A stretch of DNA of 64,000 nt from Scalesia atractyloides (lineage: Eukaryota; Streptophyta; Magnoliopsida; Asterales; Asteraceae), in contig CAMTDV010000030.1 of the NCBI GenBank assembly GCA_947069175.1, forward strand, positions 95,256,411 to 95,320,410, read 5' to 3'. The notes under the pieces were generated by a model. The model saw only the letters and a program-made list of their open reading frames with translations. It did no database searches and was not told the origin of the DNA. Of the stretch, positions 12,473 to 25,147 are shown one piece after another. The first letter of the stretch is position 1; each line of letters begins with the position of its first letter. Position numbers and translations under genes: made by a program.

Positions 12473-14004
12473 ACTGGTTTAAGTCATTTAGGTGTTCTTT
12501 TAATACCTAAAACTTAACCATTATGTTAGGAAATTAATGTAATAATCTATGTGTTATTCTGTGTAGGTAAATGTTAATATTATGATTTTTATGTTTTGAG
12601 GTCACATTATGAGTGACCAATATGATTAAGTATACCCATAGGCTACATGTGCAGATATATTATTATATAATGCTACAAAAAGCAACTTGGGTTATACCCT
12701 TTGTTGTTACGTCTGTTAGAAATAATATACATAAACAACTATATATATAAATAATAATTGTTAAAAAAATAAAATCAATTGTGTAAATTTTAATGTAAGT
12801 TAAATATTTCTACCGGAGCATAATTAGTATATTCCTATATACTAGAGAAAGTTGTGTGATTTTATTTATATGTCTATAATTATAAGTACTTTACTATATT
12901 AAAGTAATAGGGGTGAATCTTACCTGTAACTTATCACTGGTTAACAGAAAAGTGTTTTTGTTGTGAAGCTAAAAGTTATAGTAAAATAAATATGTATATG
13001 TCAACCTGTAAATACCTACAAAAGAAGATGAAAGTGAAGCTAATTCTAAATTTCGTAAACATAATAAAACAACTTTGTTAGAATTGTTATCATGTCTATA
13101 TGCCCTACTAAAGTTTTTATGGTCAAACAAGATATAAAATATGCAGACAAGATTTGCTAACCTTATCAGATATAGTTTTGAATTATAATATTTTTCTATA
13201 TACGAGAAAAGAAACTGCTTAGTAAAAAGTTCATTTAAGATATTATTATTATTATTAAATTTAAAATCTTAGAACAAACGTAACACTGAAAGTCATTTGA
13301 AGGTTTAATGGTTAAACTTTGCAAATATTTTATTTTAATCGATAAAATGAAAGTAATTGAACTTTTCTTAAGGTACGTCCGTATTCTGAACTATTTACTA
13401 CGTACGTTTCATAAATTAATATTAATAAGATTAGAAGATTTACCCATACCCGTTCTATTATATTCAAGTTCGTTTGTGATCCCCTATTGTAACTTATTTT
13501 TAATCACATTTAATAAAATTTAATTAATTTCCGGATTATCACCTTTTGTGCTTTCCTTTACCACTTTTGTCATATTGCATTATGAGTTACAGCCTTAAGC
13601 GATTAGCCTAATTATTTATCCTACGGTTTTATATGGAATGAATTTGACAGATTGATCCAATTATTACAAAAGGTTTTATTACTGCTATGTCTTATTATAT
13701 GGTAAAAATAATTTTGTAATCATTTATCGTATATCTTATAGTTATAAAGTTATGTTAGTGGTTATGAGTGTCAAATATGTCAATAATCGTCAACTTTTAG
13801 TGGGGAAGTAACGTTAATGGATCTAAAATAATTAAAACAGAGAACCGAAAAAAAATATTGTTCAATGCATTTAATTAACAGTTACTAATGAACTATTTTA
13901 AAATTTTGTTCAGTTCCCATTTTATTAAGTATAATTATTTTAAAGCAAATTAATTAGCAACACTATAAGTTATGGTGGTCATTGTCAACTTATAAGGGAG
14001 ATAT
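12473..14004. other. LARD interior, left part, non-coding
   Basis: AT-rich interior with no gag-like frame. The ORF at 13308-13523 is short, matches nothing I recognise and is probably chance. Confidence 0.6.
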
Positions 14005-16170
14005 TGTAACATCTCAACCGATGGCGGAAACATCGGGATGAGACGAAAACGAGATTGCTCATTGCTCACAACATTATTAAGTGACAATAATTAATTAAAC
14101 CATATTTCATTCCATAAGGATTGTCAAATACATCAATGTAACAAAACAAAGAACAATCTAACATTTGCAAAGTCATAACAAAATTGATACATCGACATTA
14201 AACCTAACGTCTAATTTGTGTGTATCTAGTCCTTGCTATATTGTTTTCATAGCGTCATCTCCTTCAACCTGTAACATGTTTTAAAATAAAGTCAATGCAA
14301 AAGCAAAGGCGAGTACACAAGTTTAAGCATAGCATACATATACGAATAAAGTTTTAACAATCCTCATGGCAACCAAATCTATACAAGAGCAAATCAAGGC
14401 ATGCAATGCTAATAATCAAACCCGTAACGCAATCACGATGTTTTAACATGACCTCACGTGTAAAGCGATGGAGGTGGATGCGTGAATTCCTATAGCGCTA
14501 AGCATGTCAAACAAAGGCTAAAAATAGTTAATGACTAAAGCATAGCACAACGTTTATCCCTAGACAAGCAACAAGTATACGATTCAAGTAGTCATGTGTA
14601 TAGGATTGTTTGTGCGTTTCATAAAGTTTAAGTGTTTGTGATTTTTGTATATGGAAACATGTTACACCCAAAAAGTGATAAAAACAAATGTGGGTCGAGT
14701 GTACTCACGGTTTTGCTAAGTCTTTTCTACACTTGACAATCCGTGAAGACGTTGGTTCGAGGATGACGCCGAATTATCCTACAAGAGGAAATGAGGCGTA
14801 TGAGTATAGAGTTTCAACGGGAGATTAGGAGTATTCGAGCATGATAAAAAAAATATGTTTGATAAAGTATTATGATACGAAAGTATTCACTAAGATGTAA
14901 CACTCGTTCTTGACACTATAGTAACTCTTACGAGTTTGGGTGTGATTTCATAGGTTCGGGGCCTATTAGAATCTTGACAAGGAATTACATACTTTAGTGT
15001 TAAACTTAATAACTTGATAGGTGATTATAAGTTCATTACCAAGGTTTCGGTTTTAGAATTATAATATAGTTATATATATATATATATATATCATTATAAT
15101 CATGTAGGAGGTGGGAGGATGACCATCCACTTTGTAACCTCTAGTGTCATGTATGTCAAGCATGAGGTGGGAGGTTAAACCATCCACTTTGAACCTCGGA
15201 TTATGTTCACCACTACACAAGTTACCATTGGTAACAAGGAGGGTACAAGAACTATATACTATACAAGAATGATAAGGTGTCATCTAGATACCAAGTAGCC
15301 AAGTATTCAACAACCCGACGAGCACACGAGGACAATCGTCAACGGCTTTGTGGGGTTGTGACACTTTAAGTCTAGCAAACTATCTTGGGATCTTGATGAA
15401 AAATCATCAAGTGATGTGTGGTCTCAAGTTAGGATAGCCCAAGCTTCCTTGGTGGACACACAAGAACAAGTTTAAGAACTTGCATCACTTGTGAGCTCAA
15501 TGCTCTTTAAAAACAGAAAGTTTAGGGTGTTAAAACAGCCCTTAGTTCATGTTAACAAGCTTGGTTAGGCTTTACTAATCATAAGCTTGATTGTAAGCAC
15601 AAGAACACAAGTTTGTTGAAGTTAAAACACAAGTTTGATAAAAGTTTAGACAAAACAGAAAGTTTGTGGACATTTTGGGGCATTTCCAGGTCTGAATTCT
15701 CCATGGAGAAACCTAGGAATTCAACCCAAAGTTTATCCAAGCAAGTAGGAAAAAGAATGGAGTGATTTCATTAAGAAATGAGTGAGTTACACTCACTTTA
15801 GTAAGAGGTATACAATCTGCTCGAAAATCTGATGTTGCAAGGATCTTGAGGTGATTTGAGAGTGATTTGAGAGAGATTAAAATGTGAAAATACTTGGATT
15901 AGAGGTGGGTTTTATAGGGGAAGGATTAGGGTTAGTTAGGTGAAGTTTAGGTGGTTAATTAATTGCTTAAAACTCGAAAAAATACAAAAAAAACCGCGCC
16001 CAAAATGGGCTGTTTGAAAGCTGGTCGCGACCAGCCTCGCCCGGAAACAAAGCATAAGAAGCTTTTGTTTCCTGGTTTGTTTGAATGAGAGGCGGCTGGT
16101 GGAGTGGTTAAGGCGCTTGTAAGTTAACCGGAGGTCCCGGGTTCGAGTCCCGCGGATCCGGTTTTGCTTG

Positions 16171-16236
<66 letters not shown>

Positions 16237-16767
16237 TATATTTTTTTTAAACAGTTTCATAAATGGCAGGAATGGTCCCTGTAGTTCCAGAATTCAATAT
16301 TTACTCGTTAAACCTTGGACTTATTTAAAGAAGGATATATATTAACATTTATAAAAAATAGAATTTTAAATTTTTGTAAAATAAATCAATTAATTTTATT
16401 AACTAAATTTAATTAATTAATTTAATTAATTAACTTAATAAATGAATAGATAATTATATTTTTGTAACGAATTTAGTTTAACGATTAAAAATTTCACGTT
16501 TGAGTCTCGTTTACGCAATACAAACCAAGTTTGCGAGTTATCTCACGTTTACGATTGAGAGTACCACGAATATGTTTACACGTTTAAAGTATGAACAAGT
16601 ATAAGGATAACATGATTATAGTTAAAATACGAGTTTCTCATTACGATTCAAGTCTCGGTTTTCTACGTTTACAACGAAAGACAGATACAAGATACAACGC
16701 TTACTAAAAATAGAAGTACGATACAAGATTTCCAAATATAGAAAGTATAGAAACGCGGAGCGTTACA
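14005..16767 (-). repeat. 3' LTR of the Ty3/gypsy element
   Basis: 2763 bp with TG...CA ends in element orientation. It contains a TATA box on the minus strand (complement at 15910-15916), a tRNA-like module on the plus strand (16091-16161) and an (ATT)n microsatellite (about 16169-16228). Confidence 0.92.
16091..16161 (+). other. tRNA-like module in the gypsy 3' LTR, antisense to the element
   Basis: This 71-nt stretch has an A-box-like word (TGGTGGAGTGGTTAAGGCG, close to the Leu/Ser tRNA D arm) and a perfect B-box (GGTTCGAGTCC) at normal tRNA spacing. Acceptor and anticodon stems are not convincing, so it is not a working tRNA. It is followed by (ATT)n, as in tRNA-derived SINEs. In element orientation it lies in U3, upstream of the TATA box. 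Confidence 0.7.
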
Positions 16768-16782
16768 GTCTCCCCTCCTTTA
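16768..16782 (-). promoter_or_regulatory. Polypurine tract of the Ty3/gypsy element
   Basis: On the minus strand, AAAGGAGGGGAGAC lies directly before the 3' LTR. This is the expected plus-strand primer site. Confidence 0.85.
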
Positions 16783-16801
16783 GGAAATTTCGTCCCGAAA
16801 T

Positions 16802-19800
16802 TTAGGAAGATGTAACGAAGAGATATGGATACTTAGTCTTCATATCACTTTCAAGTTCCCAAGTGAATTCGGCGCCACGTTTACCTTCCCATCGAACCTT
16901 GACAATGGGAATACGACTGCGCCTAAGTTGCTTGGTTCCTCGGTCCATGATTTCGACCGGTTTCTCCACAAAGTGCAAAGTATCGTTGATCTGAAGATCT
17001 TCGAGTGGAACTTGAAGTCCTTCTTCGGCTAGACACTTCTTCAAATTCGAAACATGAAACACAGGATGAACATTGCTGAGCGTTTGAGGTAGATCCAGTC
17101 GATACGCTACCTTGCCTATCCTTTCGAGAATCTTGAAAGGACCCACATAGCGAGGAGCGAGTTTGCATTTCTTACCAAAATGAACAACACCTTTCCAAGG
17201 TGCAACCTTGAGAAGTACGTGGTCACCTATGTTGAATTCCAAAGGTTTGCGTCTTTTATCAGCATAGCTCTTTTGTCGGCTTCGAGCTTTGAGCAAGTTG
17301 TCACGAATCTGTAGGATCTTGTCCGTCGTCTCTTGTATAAGTTCGGGACCGGTGAGTTGTACGTCTCCGATCTCGTGCCAACAAATAGGCGAACGGCATT
17401 TGCGACCATACAGTGCTTCAAATGGAGCCATTTGAATACTTGCGTGATAGTTGTTGTTGTATGAGAATTCTACCAAGGGTAAGTGTGAATCCCAGTTGCC
17501 GCCAAAATCGATTACGCATGATCGAAGCATATCCTCTAAAGTTTGGATAGTACGCTCGGTCTGACCGTCAGATTGAGGATGAAAAGCGGTGCTAAGATTC
17601 AAATGAGTGCCAAGGGCGGATTGGAAAGTTTGCCAAAGGCGAGAAGTGAAACGAGCATCACGATCAGAAATAATATCAAGAGGAGTACCGTGACGACTAA
17701 TTATTTCACTCGTATAGATACGAGCCAATTTCTCGACCTTGTAATCTTCACGAATGGCGAGGAAGTGTGCGGATTTGGTCAAACGATCGATGATAACCCA
17801 AATACTGTCGTGACCAGACGAGGTACGAGGCAATTTCGTGATGAAATCCATGGCTATGCTTTCCCATTTCCAGACCGGAATTTCTGGTTGTTCGAGCAAA
17901 CCGGAGGGACGTTGATGTTCTGCCTTGACCTTGGAACACGTAAGGCATTTGGAGACGTAGAGAGCGATATCACGTTTCATTCCAGGCCACCAATAGGATG
18001 CACGCAAGTCATGATACATCTTATCAGCTCCAGGATGAACGGAGTATCGGGATTTGTGAGCTTCGTCCATCAAAGTAGTCCGAAGATTGAGACGATCGGG
18101 AATCCAAATGCGACTATGGTAGTAAAGAATACCATCAGGCTTAGCTTCGAGTGGGTTTTCGATTCCACAATTCAACTCGTTATCGAGGTTACCCTCGTTA
18201 ATAACGGCAAATTGTGCTTGTCGAATTAACTCATTGAGTTTTCCCACGCTTTGGTAGCAACGAGCACTCTTAACATGAGTCTTACGACTAAGTGCATCGG
18301 CCACGACATTCGCCTTACCAGGGTGGTAGCGGATATCGCAGTCGTAGTCGTTTAACAATTCTACCCAACGACGTTGACGCATGTTGAGTTCCTTTTGATC
18401 AAAGATGTGTTGGAGGCTCTTGTGGTCGGTAAAGACCGTACACTTTGTACCATAAAGGTAGTGTCGCCAAATCTTTAACGCAAAAACAACTGCACCAAGT
18501 TCAAGGTCGTGAGTAGTATAGTTTTTCTCATGAATTTTGAGTTGTCTCGACGCGTAAGCGATTACTTTGTCCCGTTGCATGAGAACGCAACCAAGACCCT
18601 GGTTAGAGGCATCGCAATACACGACGAAATCGTCGTTCCCATCGGGGAGAGTGAGAATAGGAGCATTACAAAGCATGTCCTTGAGTGTTTGGAAAGATTC
18701 TTCTTGTTCGGGACCCCAAACAAAAGGTTTATCTTTTTGAGTCAACGAAGTCAAAGGAACGGCAATCTTCGAGAAGTTCGAGATGAAACGGCGATAATAC
18801 CCAGCTAGGCCAAGAAACGAACGAATTTCAGAGGGCGACTTAGCAATCCAATTCTTCACAGCTTCTATCTTTGCAGGGTCAACATGAATACCAAGTTCAT
18901 TGACGGTGTGACCTAAGAATTGAACCTCTTTTAGCCAAAATTCACACTTGGAGAATTTGGCATACAGACATTCAGTTTGCAAAAGCTGAAGGATAAGACG
19001 CAAATGTCGTCCATGTTCTTCTTTCGTCTTAGAGTAGATTAGGATATCGTCGATGAACACAATGACGAAATGATCGAGAAAAGGCTTACACACACGGTTC
19101 ATAAGATCCATAAACACTGCAGGAGCGTTGGTCAAACCAAAAGGCATGACCACGAACTCGTAGTGTCCATAACGTGTACGAAATGCGGTTTTGGGTACAT
19201 CTTCCTCCAAAACCCGAAGTTGATGATAGCCAGAACGGAGATCAACCTTTGAAAAGCACTTCGCGCCTTGCAATTGATCGAAGAGATCGTCAATACGAGG
19301 AAGTGGGTATCGGTTTTTGACTGTAAGTTTATTGAGTTCACGATAATCAATGCACATCCGATAAGACCCATCTTTCTTCTTGACGAACAACACGGGAGCG
19401 CCCCAAGGGGAAGTACTAGGGCGTATAAAGCCTTTATCAAGAAGCTCTTGGAGTTGGCTTGATAGCTCTTGCATCTCCGAGGGTGCTAAACGATAGGGAG
19501 CCTTCGCAACAGGAGTTGCGCCAGGAATGAGGTCAATACGAAAATCGACAGCTCGAGGAGGCGGAGGACCAGGGAGATCCTCGGGGAAGACAGAAGGGAA
19601 CTCACAAACGACAGGAACATCACTTATGCTAGGGCCTTTGTCTTTCTTTTCCACAACGTGGGCGAGAAAGGCAAAGTACTCCTTACGCAAGTACTTGTTC
19701 GCCTTGATGCATGACATAAGCTTGAGACCCTTAGAAGGTTTCTCACCATAGACGTGTAAAGAGTCACCTTGAGGTAGGGGAAGACGAATGAATTTCTCAG

Positions 19801-20615
19801 AACAAACGACTTCAGCATGAACTCGCTTAAGCCAGTCCATGCCTACTATGACGTCAAAGCTACCCATTTGCATAGGTATGAGGTCGATGGAAAACTTATG
19901 ATCGTTTAAGATTAGGGAGCAACCAGAAAGAACAGAGTCAACGGATATGGTCTTACCATTAGCGACTTCGACAGCAAAAGGATTGGGCATTTTAGTTCGT
20001 TCGCAATTAAGCAAGGGTTCAAATTCAACGGATACAAAACTTCTATCCGCGCCAGTATCAAACAGACAAGTAGCATAGATATGGTTCACAAGGAACGTAC
20101 CAGTGATGACGTCATTTGAACTTTGGGCTTGAGCTGAGGTGAGAACGAAAGCTCGTCCTTTCGCAGGTTCAGTTTGTTGTTGCTGTTGGTTGTTGGTGCG
20201 TTTCGGGCAAATGTTGGCGAAATGGTTAGGATCGCCACATTTGTAGCAGGTTCGACCTGGTGTAGCTTGGGTTTGGCGGTTTGGGTTAGGATTGGGTAAA
20301 AGGGCTTGGGTTTGCTGGTTCTGGGGTAGGCGACAGTGGTTGGAGAGGTGTCCCAACCTATTACAGTTGGCACATTTTCGGCATGAGGTGCCAACAGGGT
20401 GATGGTAGTTGCAAGTGGTACACTTGGGGTGAGAGCCAATGTAACCTTGTCCAGGTTGGTGGATGTTTTGGGTAGGCGGAGTGACGACAGCATTGTTTTG
20501 AGAAGAAGCCTTCCGCTTCTTGTTTTGTAGTGGGGCTTCTTGGCTGGAGGGGTAGGTGATTCGGTGGTGTTGGCTATGGCTTGGTGCGCATGCTTCGTAG
20601 GGACCTTGTCGTAGG
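16802..20615 (-). CDS. Ty3/gypsy gag C terminus and complete pol polyprotein
   Basis: From the leucine codon at 20356 the frame runs 1184 residues without a stop, and it is open upstream to about 20615. Upstream lies a Cys/His cluster (CTTC-HH-CRKCANC), then a CCHC knuckle (CYKCGDPNHFANIC, residues 37-50). Next come aspartic protease (FDTGAD, about 99-104), reverse transcriptase (VDLRSGYHQL near 371; FIDD at 434-437) and RNase H (YCDASNQGLG near 580). Integrase has H767/H774/C804/C807 zinc ligands and D837, D898 and E934 as the D,D35E triad. The tail IPIVKVRWEGKRGAEFTWE resembles the degenerate chromodomain of Tekay-type chromoviruses. All catalytic residues are in place, so pol looks functional. 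It lacks its own ATG, as expected for a gag-pol fusion. It is separated from the gag start only by a one-base frame change in a C4 run (plus strand 20616-20619). Confidence 0.93.
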
Positions 20616-21386
20616 CCCCTGAAGGATGCAGTTATGGTTGAGTTGGAGGGTTATGGCATAGGCTTCCTCAAGGGTTTTCGGGTTGGCTGCGGCTACATGG
20701 TTCATGATTACCGGTGAGAGGCAACGGATGAGCTTGGCGATTGACTTGGGAACAGTATCGGCTTGCCCAGGGCAAATGATACTTAACTGTTTAAAGCGCG
20801 CAATCAATCCTTCGGCGTCGCTCCCCTGTTGTGTGAGATTCCAGAACTCGTTTTCAAGTTTCTGGGTCTCATGGGGAGGACAGAATTGCTCCTTCATGAG
20901 CTCCTTAAGCTCTTCCCAAGTCATCGCATGGGCTGCTTCGTTTCCACGCGTGTTTCGTTCGGTGGTCCACCACTCGAGGGCTCTCTTGCGGAAGACCCCG
21001 GTGGCATTAAGGGTTCGGAGTTCCTCAGGGCAGCCGCCCTGAAGGAAGATAAGCTCCATTGAATCAAACCAATTGATCATGGCGGTAACACCGTCCATGC
21101 CAGTGAATTCCACTGGTTTACAAGCCATGAAATGCTTGAATTGGTAAGATGGTTTGGGGGTATCAGGTTTGGAATCAGCGGATGATTTAGGTGTGGCTTC
21201 GGCGTGTATGGTGTGGATTTGGCTGACAATGTCGGGTATGATCTTAGCCAATTGCCCGGCCATTTGCTTCGAAACGAGTCCAATCAGTTCTTGCTTCGAC
21301 ATTGAGTCCTCGTTGTTGGATTCCTTCTGGGAATCCGTCTTCTTGGACTTCTTGAGGCGGTTTAACGTGTTACGGAAAGGAGGCAT
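20574..21386 (-). CDS. Ty3/gypsy gag (N-terminal part)
   Basis: 270 residues from ATG at 21386. The retrotransposon gag core is visible in the middle: FKHFMACKPVEFTGMDGVTA, then WFDSMELIF, RALEWWTTE and TWEELKELMKEQFCP. This is the capsid-like domain that assembles virus-like particles. The frame stops at 20574, shortly after the C4 run at 20616-20619. In the other frame past that run, the sequence continues into the zinc knuckles and pol. The stop therefore most likely reflects a recent single-base indel and not the natural gag end. A programmed frameshift cannot be excluded from one copy. Confidence 0.9.
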   Translation of the reverse strand: MPPFRNTLNRLKKSKKTDSQKESNNEDSMSKQELIGLVSKQMAGQLAKIIPDIVSQIHTIHAEATPKSSADSKPDTPKPSYQFKHFMACKPVEFTGMDGVTAMINWFDSMELIFLQGGCPEELRTLNATGVFRKRALEWWTTERNTRGNEAAHAMTWEELKELMKEQFCPPHETQKLENEFWNLTQQGSDAEGLIARFKQLSIICPGQADTVPKSIAKLIRCLSPVIMNHVAAANPKTLEEAYAITLQLNHNCILQGPTTRSLRSMRTKP

Positions 21387-22393
21387 CTAGAGGTTGTAAA
21401 CAAGACAAAAGCATGAGACTTGATTGTAATAAAGAAAATAGGTTTTGCATGCATGAGTATGAATAAAGTTCACATAAGTTTCACATAAGAAGCATGTGTT
21501 CATTAAGTATGGTTCACATAGTTTGCATGAGTTCAACAAGTATAACATGTATACTCACGTATGAATACAAATAAAGAGTATAAATTTAGTTTGTTCACGG
21601 GGATTAGTATTGTTTTTTATTGCGATAAACGGGCGAGTGTGTAACGGTTTGAAATGAACGAGGTAACAAGTATCAAAACACATAAAATTTGAGTCCCATA
21701 AAAAGAATAGGCTCGTAAAACATGGGAATGATTCGGGTAGAGAATCGTCGACAATTCCAAAGTGAATCGAAGATCTTCTCGAATTAGAGAAACGTGCTTT
21801 GGCCTATAGGTAAAATGCTCTCATCGAGAAGCGACTAACGACATTTTACCCTTCCAGTTACTACACGTCTCTAACCGATCAGAAAATCGAGACTTTGGCG
21901 AGAGCGAAAATCAAGGAATGGGACTTAATCGACAAGGTGCGGGTTTCACCCCTAACTTGACGATTTTGTACCCTAAGTGTGGTTGGTACTTACCAAACGA
22001 AGAGCAAATTCCGATTCGTTGGTAAGGGTCCACTAGAGTTTTGAGTTGGAAATTTTCCATCAAGGTTTGGATTTCACTCCTAACTCGATGGCATAATTGC
22101 GTGCAAAAAAAGAATAAGTATAGCGGATTGAGAGTCGTTCACCAAATTGCGGTTTTCACACCTATTTTAGTGAAGTCGTCTCGTTTATATTACGAGTGTC
22201 TTCAAGCGTCCAAACGTGTATTGTGTAAAAGTGTCTTAGGAAGACACCATGTATATGTATTAAGACCAAAAGGAAAGAGAGAAGCAAAGTAGGGAGCATA
22301 AAGTTTTAAGCATAATCAAGAATGGTCACAACGGGTACTTAGAACTATAGACTAGGTCGAACATGGCAATTCTACCTAATTCCCTATAGTTAT
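21387..22393. other. Gypsy leader between PBS and gag
   Basis: About 1 kb of untranslated leader in element orientation (minus strand). I see no coding sequence; the 83-residue plus-strand ORF at 22041-22292 runs against the element and is probably chance. Confidence 0.7.
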
Positions 22394-22406
22394 GGCTCTG
22401 ATACCA
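22394..22406 (-). promoter_or_regulatory. Primer-binding site of the Ty3/gypsy element
   Basis: On the minus strand TGGTATCAGAGCC follows the 5' LTR after three bases and is complementary to initiator tRNA-Met. Confidence 0.92.
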
Positions 22407-22409
22407 ATC

Positions 22410-25147
22410 TGTAACACCCCAACCGATGGCGGAAACATCGGGATGAGACGAAAACGAGATTGCTCATTGCTCACAACATTATTAAGTGACAATAATTAAT
22501 TAAACCATATTTCATTCCATAAGGATTGTCAAATACATCAATGTAACAAAACAAAGAACAATCTAACATTTGCAAAGTCATAACAAAATTGATACGTCGA
22601 CATTAAACCTAACGTCTAATTTGTGTGTATCTAGTCCTTGCTATATTGTTTTCATAGCGTCATCTCCTTCAACCTGTAACATGTTTTAAAATAAAGTCAA
22701 TGCAAAAGCAAAGGCGAGTACACAAGTTTAAGCATAGCATACGTATACGAATAAAGTTTTAACAATCCTCATGGCAACCAAATCTATACAAGAGCAAATC
22801 AAGGCATGCAATGCTAATAATCAAACCCGTAACGCAATCACGATGTTTTAACATGACCTCACGTGTAAAGCGATGGAGGTGGATGCGTGAATTCCTATAG
22901 CGCTAAGCATGTCAAACAAAGGCTAAAAATAGTTAATGACTAAAGCATAGCACAACGTTTATCCCTAGACAAGCAACAAGTATACGATTCAAGTAGTCAT
23001 GTGTATAGGATTGTTTGTGCGTTTCATAAAGTTTAAGTGTTTGTGATTTTTGTATATGAAAACATGTTACACCCAAAAAGTGATAAAAACAAATGTGGGT
23101 CGAGTGTACTCACGGTTTTGCTAAGTCTTTTCTACACTTGACAATCCGTGAAGACGTTGGTTCGAGGATGACGCCGAATTATCCTACAAGAGGAAATGAG
23201 GCGTATGAGTATAGAGTTTCAACGGGAGATTAGGAGTATTCGAGCATGATAAAAAAAATATGTTTGATAAAGTATTATGATACGAAAGTATTCACTAAGA
23301 TGTAACACTCGTTCTTGACACTATAGTAACTCTTACGAGTTTGGGTGTGATTTCATAGGTTCGGGGCCTATTAGAATCGTGACAAGGAATTACATACTTT
23401 AGTGTTAAACTTAATAACTTGATAGGTGATTATAAGTTCATTACCAAGGTTTCGGTTTTAGAATTATAATATAGTTATATATATATATCATTATAATCAT
23501 GTAGGAGGTGGGAGGATGACCATCCACTTTGTAACCTCTAGTGTCATGTATGTCAAGCATGAGGTGGGAGGTTAAACCATCCACTTTGAACCTCGGATTA
23601 TGTTCACCACTACACAAGTTACCATTGGTAACAAGGAGGGTACAAGAACTATATACTATACAAGAATGATAAGGTGTCATCTAGATACCAAGTAGCCAAG
23701 TATTCAACAACCCGACAAGCACACGAGGACAATCGTCAACGGCTTTGTGGGGTTGTGACACTTTAAGTCTAGCAAACTATCTTGGGATCTTGATGAAAAA
23801 TCATCAAGTGATGTGTGGTCTCAAGTTAGGATAGCCCAAGCTTCCTTGGTGGACACACAAGAACAAGTTTAAGAACTTGCATCACTTGTGAGCTCAATGC
23901 TCTTTAAAAACAGAAAGTTTAGGGTGTTAAAACAGCCCTTAGTTCATGTTAACAAGCTTGGTTAGGCTTTACTAATCATAAGCTTGATTGTAAGCACAAG
24001 AACACAAGTTTGTTGAAGTTAAAACACAAGTTTGATAAAAGTTTAGACAAAACAGAAAGTTTGTGGACATTTTGGGGCATTTCCAGGTCTGAATTCTCCA
24101 TGGAGAAACCTAGGAATTCAACCCAAAGTTTATCCAAGCAAGTAGGAAAAAGAATGGAGTGATTTCATTAAGAAATGAGTGAGTTACACTCACTTTAGTA
24201 AGAGGTATACAATCTGCTCGAAAATCTGATGTTGCAAGGATCTTGAGGTGATTTGAGAGTGATTTGAGAGAGATTAAAGTGTGAAAATACTTGGATTAGA
24301 GGTGGGTTTTATAGGGGAAGGATTAGGGTTAGTTAGGTGAAGTTTAGGTGGTTAATTAATTGCTTAAAACTCGAAAAAATACAAAAAACCGCGCCCAAAA
24401 TGGGCTGTTTGAAAGCTGGTCGCGACCAGCCTCGCCCGGAAACAAAGCATAAGAAGCTTTTGTTTCCGGGTTTGTTTGAATGAGAGGCGGCTGGTGGAGT
24501 GGTTAAGGCGCTTGTAAGTTAACCGGAGGTCCCGGGTTCGAGTCCCGCGGATCCGGTTTTGCTTGATTATTATTATTATTATTATTATTATTTATTATTA
24601 TTATTATTATTATATATATTTTTTTTTTAAACAGTTTCATAAATGGCAGGAATGGTCCCTGTAGTTCCAGAATTCAATATTTACTCGTTAAACCTTGGAC
24701 TTATTTAAAGAAGGATATATATTAACATTTATAAAAAATAGAATTTTAAATTTTTGTAAAATAAATCAATTAATTTTATTAACTAAATTTAATTAATTAA
24801 TTTAATTAATTAACTTAATAAATGAATAGATAATTATATTTTCGTAACGAATTTAGTTTAACGATTAAAAATTTCACGTTTGAGTCTCGTTTACGCAATA
24901 CAAACCAAGTTTGCGAGTTATCTCACGTTTACGATTGAGAGTACCACGAATATGTTTACACGTTTAAAGTATGAACAAGTATAAGGATAACATGATTATA
25001 GTTAAAATACGAGTTTCTCATTACGATTCAAGTCTCGGTTTTCTACGTTTACAACGAAAGACAGATACAAGATACAACGCTTACTAAAAATAGAAGTACG
25101 ATACAAGATTTCCAAATATAGAAAGTATAGAAACGCGGAGCGTTACA
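22410..25147 (-). repeat. 5' LTR (promoter copy) of the Ty3/gypsy element
   Basis: 2738 bp, nearly identical to the 3' LTR. The minus-strand TATA box (complement at 24307-24313) should drive the genomic transcript toward lower coordinates. (TA)n and (ATT)n tracts are shorter than in the other copy. Confidence 0.92.
24486..24556 (+). other. tRNA-like module in the gypsy 5' LTR, antisense
   Basis: Identical in its A- and B-box words to the copy at 16091-16161. It lies about 170 bp upstream of the LTR TATA box in element orientation. Confidence 0.7.

Larger units (their letters stand above)
14005..25147 (-). mobile_element. Ty3/gypsy retrotransposon (Tekay/Del-like), nearly intact
   Basis: An 11.1-kb element lies in reverse orientation inside the LARD. 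In element orientation the 5' LTR is 25147-22410, then PBS, gag, pol, PPT and the 3' LTR 16767-14005. The flanking duplication is GATAT/GATGT (14000-14004 and 25148-25152), one mismatch. By eye the two 2.7-kb LTRs differ by only about ten substitutions plus microsatellite length, so insertion is recent and younger than the host element. Gag and pol are present; the only break I see is one base in gag. The C terminus ends with a motif of the type found in Tekay/Del chromoviruses. The lineage name is inference from sequence style. Confidence 0.92.

Noticed and set aside
17543..18229. 228-residue plus-strand ORF inside the gypsy element
   Set aside because: It is the antisense of integrase/RNase H of the real minus-strand pol and has no domain of its own.
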